A DNA stretch of 10,945 bases from Smittium culicis. Taxonomy: Eukaryota; Kickxellomycota; Harpellomycetes; Harpellales; Legeriomycetaceae. The stretch is taken from positions 1 to 10,945 of the forward strand of contig LSSN01003123.1 of NCBI GenBank assembly GCA_001970855.1, read 5' to 3'. The notes under the pieces are model-generated. The model saw only the letters and a program-made list of their open reading frames with translations. It had not been told where the DNA came from and made no database searches. Shown here in pieces: positions 7,277-10,945 of the stretch; position 1 is the stretch's first letter, and each line of letters opens with the position of its first letter. The translations under genes were made by a program, and so were the position numbers.

Positions 7277-8428
7277 TGTTAATTCTATAATTGAATAATT
7301 GTAATCCCGAATACTAAAAATATCGTGAAAAATAAGAATATTTCTTTGTTGTATTTTCAGTTTATTTAAAAATTAGTTCGAAATTAGTATTTTTATTTTA
7401 CGCAAAATTTTCAATAGTTTATTATAAGCTAATTTTAATAACCCAGCCCATTCTATTTATACATGACCTCAATAAAATATAAATTTATCTGTTAAAGTAC
7501 CTTTTAATACATTTTTTAATATTTTTTTTTCAAATTCCTTTTAACTAATAAATAAAAAACGAAACGAAACGAAATTAGGAAAATTAAAAACATGAAAGAA
7601 TTCTAATTATTTCAAATTTTCTTCAATTCTATAATTAAAAAATAAAAAGTATGGTTGAATGAATAAATTAATAATATTTCATATTATACATGATAAAATA
7701 ATCAAAAAAAAAAAAACTTATCCAAAATTATAATTTTAGAATCGATTAATAAATTTTTTCCAGAAACATTTATTAAAATCACAATCCCTGCCTTAGTCTT
7801 AGAACTATGTAAGATAAATGGTATGGCGCGACAATAGTTTTAATTAAGACTGTAATGAAAAAATAGTCGTCTATTTGATTTGGTAAATAAGTTAAAAATT
7901 ATTTCTTTTATACTAAAGAAACTATTTTTATTTTTAATAAAGCGATTTAAATATAGTAATCAAAATCTTATTTATTTTGGTTTTAAAGTTTTTGTCTTTT
8001 ATTAAATTCTCAAAAAAATGTTGACTGCATTTTCATTTTATGAAAAGATCAACTTTTTTATAAGAGCTTTAAAACAAACAAGAGTAAGTACAGATTCGAT
8101 AAATTATATAATTTAAATACTATAATTTAATATATTAAAGCACAAATATTGCGGATCCCTTGAATATAAACATGTTCTATTTGTAAGCGTAGATCCTCAT
8201 ATTTGGCAGATCTTAATTGAAAAAGTTATTAATGCATTTAACAATAGTTTTTGGTTTTTTTAATAAGGAAATGTATTATATAAATTAATAAAATCTTAAC
8301 AGTGTGCTAAACTAATTTTTTGAACAGTTTATAATAACGTGGTATGGGTGAAGATATCTTCTAATTTTTCAATTTATAATTACTGGTCTATGCTAATTAT
8401 CTTTTTATAGTTCAAAAATAGCTATAAA
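7277..8428. other. AT-rich non-coding region
   Basis: No gene is supported in these 1.15 kb. A short (CGAAA)3 microsatellite lies at 7560-7574. A 43-codon stretch on the plus strand, about 8131-8262, has protein-like composition but no start context and matches no family I know. Confidence 0.4.
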
Positions 8429-9535
8429 TTATTCTTTATGATTGATTCCTTTATCTAGCCTTAAAATTAAGTTAGTATCAGGTTGGATTTCTTCATATTT
8501 TTCATCATTCGAGCTTAGATATTTTTCATTCTTATTCAAAAATTTTCACTTAATTCATCGTCATCAGAATTGTCCTCCAAAAGATGCTCATTTATATAAT
8601 CCGATGTTAGGTCTCTATACCTCATTTCTGTACACATATTTAGTCAAAAAATTTTAGATTCGAAATCTTAATGTTTATTTCTATTAAGTTATTCTCGCAC
8701 ATTAATGGCATTGTATTTTCTTAGACACCTCTTAAACACAAGGCTGGTACTAGTTCCCAGGATTATGATAATTTCTATCGAATTTTTATGTTATAAATTT
8801 TCCAAAAAAACTGATACTAGATTTTTGTATTTCTTTTCTGAGTTTTTTAGCTTTTCAAAAGTTTTTTTTATTAACATACTTTAATTCCAAAATAACTCTT
8901 TGATTGATTGGCTATATCAAAGAATTTGGTTTTGGGGTATGGAAAGAAATTCTACTACTTTTATTAGATTAAACATATATTTAGAGTGTACTGATGCATA
9001 ATCCATTAAAAGGAATATTTTAGAGTATATTCATTTTTTCACAGTAATAATTTAGCTCATGCTGGATTTCATTCTTAAAATACTAACAAAAATGTAATTT
9101 CATATAAATTTTTTTTGAAGATCTCCAAATTACTTTGAGATCATTTTTGTTGTTTTCTTTTAAAGTTTTAAAGGTTTCAATAGCGTTTATTAACGTTGTA
9201 TTTAATTTATAATCTCCTATTTAATTTGATACTAGCATCATTTTAACTTTATTTTATACGAGTTTAAACCCAGAAACTGTTTTTTCATATAATGAAATAT
9301 ACTTTCTTATCGGCATACGTTTCCAATAAATAAAAATTTCGTCGGTAATATGTCATAGTGGATTCTTTCCAGCCAAAGAAATTGCATCAAATCCAAACAT
9401 TTTATTATTTTCTTTGATTCTATTTTTTCTTTCTATTAAGATTCCAGATCTTAAAGATTATGATTAAAAAGGAATTTCTTTAGTTTTTATCACAAAGAAA
9501 AAAATATTCTTCGTGAGTTTTTTATAAAGCGATCC
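8429..9535 (-). pseudogene. Degraded pogo/Tigger-type (DDE_1) transposase gene
   Basis: Motifs follow in pogo/Tigger order on the minus strand. At 9535-9464 GSLYKKLTKN resembles the conserved (DE)xGLFYKxLP block, with the catalytic DE already lost to a stop. At 9448-9254 RIKENNKM, GKNPL, a stop and ITDEIFIYW resemble the RIT...GKSxNP...WMTxxIFxxWL region. At 9018-8917 LLMDYASVHS resembles the LLLDNAxSH catalytic block, followed by VVEFL. Then, one frame over (8941-8855), NSLI, stop, PINQRVILELK resembles TSLIQPxDQGVIxxLK. At 8762-8750 SWELVPA and then, in another frame, FKRCLRK resemble the W...NCWxK region. The last part (8637-8536 in one frame, then 8543-8429) is an acidic tail, LTSDYIN, EHLLEDNSDDDELSEN, KYEEIQ, ending in a TAA at 8429-8431. 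Each block is weak alone, and the order is what carries the call. Family identity is inference by eye. Confidence 0.6.
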
Positions 9536-9829
9536 TATTTATGAGTAATTTTATATTATTTTATACATTTTACTTTCGAATAACTACTAGGTTATTTTTT
9601 TTATACCAACACTTTATATTTTAAACTTATTACAGATGCACTGTATAAACTGGTAGTGTCAATGATCGATTTTTTTGTAAAAAAAGCATTTTGATATAAA
9701 TAGTCGTAACTTTTTGTTAAAAAAAAGAAAAAAGGAGGAGATACAACAACTACTGAATAAAAAATAATCAAAGTTTAATATCTTTTTTTTATAAATCTTT
9801 TCTTGTACAAATTTTGAACCAAATAAAAC

Positions 9830-9870
9830 CCTAGAATATAAACTCTAGGTGGAGAAGTGGGAAAATCTCC
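9830..9870. repeat. Two adjacent small hairpins
   Basis: CCTAGA (9830-9835) pairs with TCTAGG (9844-9849), and GGAGA (9851-9855) pairs with TCTCC (9866-9870). They are short but contiguous and are GC-richer than the flanks. Confidence 0.45.
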
Positions 9871-10016
9871 GACAAATAGATACTTATATTAAACTTGAAA
9901 TTAATTTAGAAATATTTATTATATTTTTAAGAATTTACCTTGCGGGGTAGATAACCCCCTTCTATAATAATTCTGCCCAATTAATTAGGGGATTTTCTTC
10001 CAGATTTACGACCACC
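9848..10016. repeat. Possible fold-back unit with imperfect ends
   Basis: The right end (9988-10016), read in reverse, is GGTGGTCGTAAATC, TGGAAG, AAAATCCCC. The left end (9848-9870) is GGTGGAGAAGTGG, GAAAATCTCC. They share GGTGG and GAAAATCxCC with a gap. Between them lies a GGGGT/ACCCC hairpin (9944-9948 and 9954-9958, 5-nt loop). A CCC/GGG pair (9976-9978 and 9988-9990) encloses AATTAATTA. This could be a small fold-back element, a structured RNA, or part of a dead coding region. I cannot tell which. Confidence 0.3.
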
Positions 10017-10180
10017 ACTCGCAAAATTTCCAGTAAATTATATAATATCTAGGTCTTCATACGTTAAAAATTTTCAAACCACCCAATAATTGAGAAAATG
10101 TAATACTTTCTTCGCTTGGGAATGCTCATTTAATATCCTGAAATATTGATAGTACTTTTTGATTAATAGATGATTCGCCA
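9936..10180 (-). pseudogene. Possible N-terminal remnant of the pogo-like transposase
   Basis: On the minus strand a 35-codon frame opens with ATG at 10180 (MANHLLIKKYYQYF). An overlapping frame contains FSIIGWFENF, reminiscent of the FxxSxGWLxxFKxR motif in CENP-B-type DNA-binding domains at the N-terminus of pogo/Tigger proteins. Downstream in that frame is ENPLINWAELL, where such proteins have a W-x-x-x-L helix. It lies on the correct side of the better-supported pseudogene, but about 400 nt separate the two where little is expected, and no single frame connects the pieces. This is a suggestion only. Confidence 0.2.
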
Positions 10181-10548
10181 TAGGCTTACTCAAGCTTGTT
10201 GACGTATAATTTTTATCCAAATATTATGAAATTATGTTGTAAATTACTTATTAAGACTTATAATTTATAATTTTGTTTGTTTAATTGTATAAGTTTAATT
10301 TTATCGATCTTAAAAATGATAAAAATAAAAGCCTAATATAATATATAAAGAAAGTACGCTTTCTTATATAGAACAATAAAAAAAGAATTTTTTCATTTCA
10401 TTTCTTTTCATCTCTTTTTCCTAAACGGTATTTAACAGCATATTTGACCTGTGTAAAATCTTATAAATAGTATATAGAAAAAACTAAATTAAGTAAAGCA
10501 AATATAAGCTTTATAAAAAAATATGTTATACAAACTCCCTTTTTTCTG
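10181..10548. other. AT-rich non-coding, nothing recognised
   Basis: No open frame beyond chance and no clear terminal repeat. No pogo-like TA-CAG terminus is found here to close the element to the left. Confidence 0.4.
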
Positions 10549-10621
10549 CCTCTTTATAAAAAAGGTCTTTGTAGAAGGAGTGACCAATAGATCTCATTCT
10601 ACAAAAAAAAAACTAAAGAGG
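10549..10621. repeat. Two-part stem-loop, 73 nt
   Basis: Outer arms CCTCTTTA (10549-10556) and TAAAGAGG (10614-10621) are perfect. Inner arms TTTGTAGAAGGAG (10568-10580) and CTCATTCTACAAA (10593-10605) match at 12 of 13 positions around a 12-nt loop. The 73-nt length and closing stem recall a tRNA, but there is no T-arm GTTC motif, no D arm and only one inner stem, so it is not a tRNA. Confidence 0.55.
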
Positions 10622-10663
10622 TTTTCTAAAAAGGATTTTGTTTTAATTTATTATAGTGTGAAT

Positions 10664-10705
10664 CTACGACAGATGCTGTTGTAGCTGGGGAATTTCCCCT
10701 CAGCT
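10664..10705. repeat. Tandem GC-rich hairpins
   Basis: CTACGACAG (10664-10672) and CTGTTGTAG (10676-10684) pair fully with one G-U and a 3-nt loop. Directly after, AGCTG (10683-10687) and CAGCT (10701-10705) enclose GGGAATTTCCCC, which folds again with one bulge. Two strong hairpins back to back in such AT-rich DNA suggest either a transcribed structured RNA or the end of an element. Read on the minus strand, it begins TACAGCTGAGGGG, a TA followed by CAG as in Tc1/mariner-class termini. Confidence 0.5.
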
Positions 10706-10708
10706 GTA

Positions 10709-10945
10709 AGTCTATCTATTATTTTAGCCTTTTTTCATTTTAGAAATAATCTCAAGTCTATGATAAAAAGTCATATCTTTACTAATATATAGGCAAAATT
10801 GATTGATTTTCCCAATTTTTCCAGAATTTTTAAACATTATACCTCAAAGCACTTTCATTTATTCTTTTCATTTTTGCAACTTTGGGTAACTATTTTCATT
10901 ATGAAGTGTATCAAGAACTTCTATCTTTTCGGAAATAAATATTTA
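10709..10945. other. AT-rich non-coding, nothing recognised
   Basis: No open frame, repeat or RNA gene that I can support up to the window edge. Confidence 0.4.

Noticed and set aside
8131..8262. 43-codon plus-strand stretch with protein-like content (YKHVLFVSVDPHIWQ)
   Set aside because: It has no start context, no neighbouring in-frame extension and no family resemblance, and such lengths are common by chance here.
8429..8637. Initially read as the acidic N-terminus of a piggyBac transposase that would match the MITEs
   Set aside because: The sequence downstream on the minus strand shows no piggyBac domains, whereas the sequence upstream shows pogo/Tigger motifs in order, for which an acidic C-terminal tail is typical.
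8442..8657. Plus-strand frame of 71 codons
   Set aside because: It starts at TTG and lies antisense to the acidic tail of the pogo-like pseudogene. The open frame is a shadow of GAT/GAA-rich codons on the other strand.
10549..10621. Possible tRNA, because of the 73-nt length and closed terminal stem
   Set aside because: There is no T-arm consensus, no D arm and only one inner stem, so a cloverleaf cannot form.

Overview
This window reads as a very AT-rich (roughly three quarters A+T by eye), gene-poor stretch of a eukaryotic genome that has filled up with decaying DNA transposons. I find no intact host gene, no tRNA or rRNA, no CRISPR array and no operon-like layout. The only open frame longer than chance allows at this base composition is 168 codons on the minus strand, and it belongs to a broken transposase gene. 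AT richness, low coding density and several classes of degraded DNA transposon would suit an expanded microsporidian genome, and an AT-rich invertebrate would also fit. I cannot decide between them from this sequence.

Layout. Positions 1-350 hold a hairpin and a transposon end that resembles pogo/Tigger termini (CAG next to a TA, then an ATTCGCG core). Positions 664-3353 carry eight copies or fragments (named A-H here) of one roughly 197-bp non-autonomous element. It is bounded by TTAA and has terminal inverted repeats starting CCCTTTC, the hallmark of piggyBac-type MITEs. Four of these (D-G, 1596-2126) lie end to end and share TTAA junctions. Copy H (3157-3353) is intact and sits at the edge of a 133-134-bp tandem repeat (2871-3148). 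Positions 3354-4684 are featureless apart from one clear hairpin.

Positions 4685-6043 (minus strand) hold a transposase pseudogene of about 450 codons with D-D-E spacing like RNase H-fold transposases. It is broken by four in-frame stops and at least two frame changes. Positions 6182-6510 contain an inverted repeat and several micro- and minisatellites. A second pogo-like end lies at 6999-7024. Positions 8429-9535 (minus strand) hold a second, much more degraded transposase pseudogene. Its order of motifs (GLFYK-like block, RIT/GKNP-like block, D-x-A-x-x-H block, SLIQPxDQGVI-like block, W...C block, acidic tail) points to the pogo/Tigger (DDE_1) family. Positions 9830-10016 and 10549-10705 contain clusters of comparatively GC-rich stem-loops that I cannot assign.

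How the parts relate: three element classes appear to coexist, namely TTAA MITEs, a divergent DDE element, and pogo/Tigger. No piggyBac transposase is visible, so the MITEs would have depended on an enzyme encoded elsewhere. The two transposases are dead in this copy. All family assignments are by eye from motif order and were not tested by any search.
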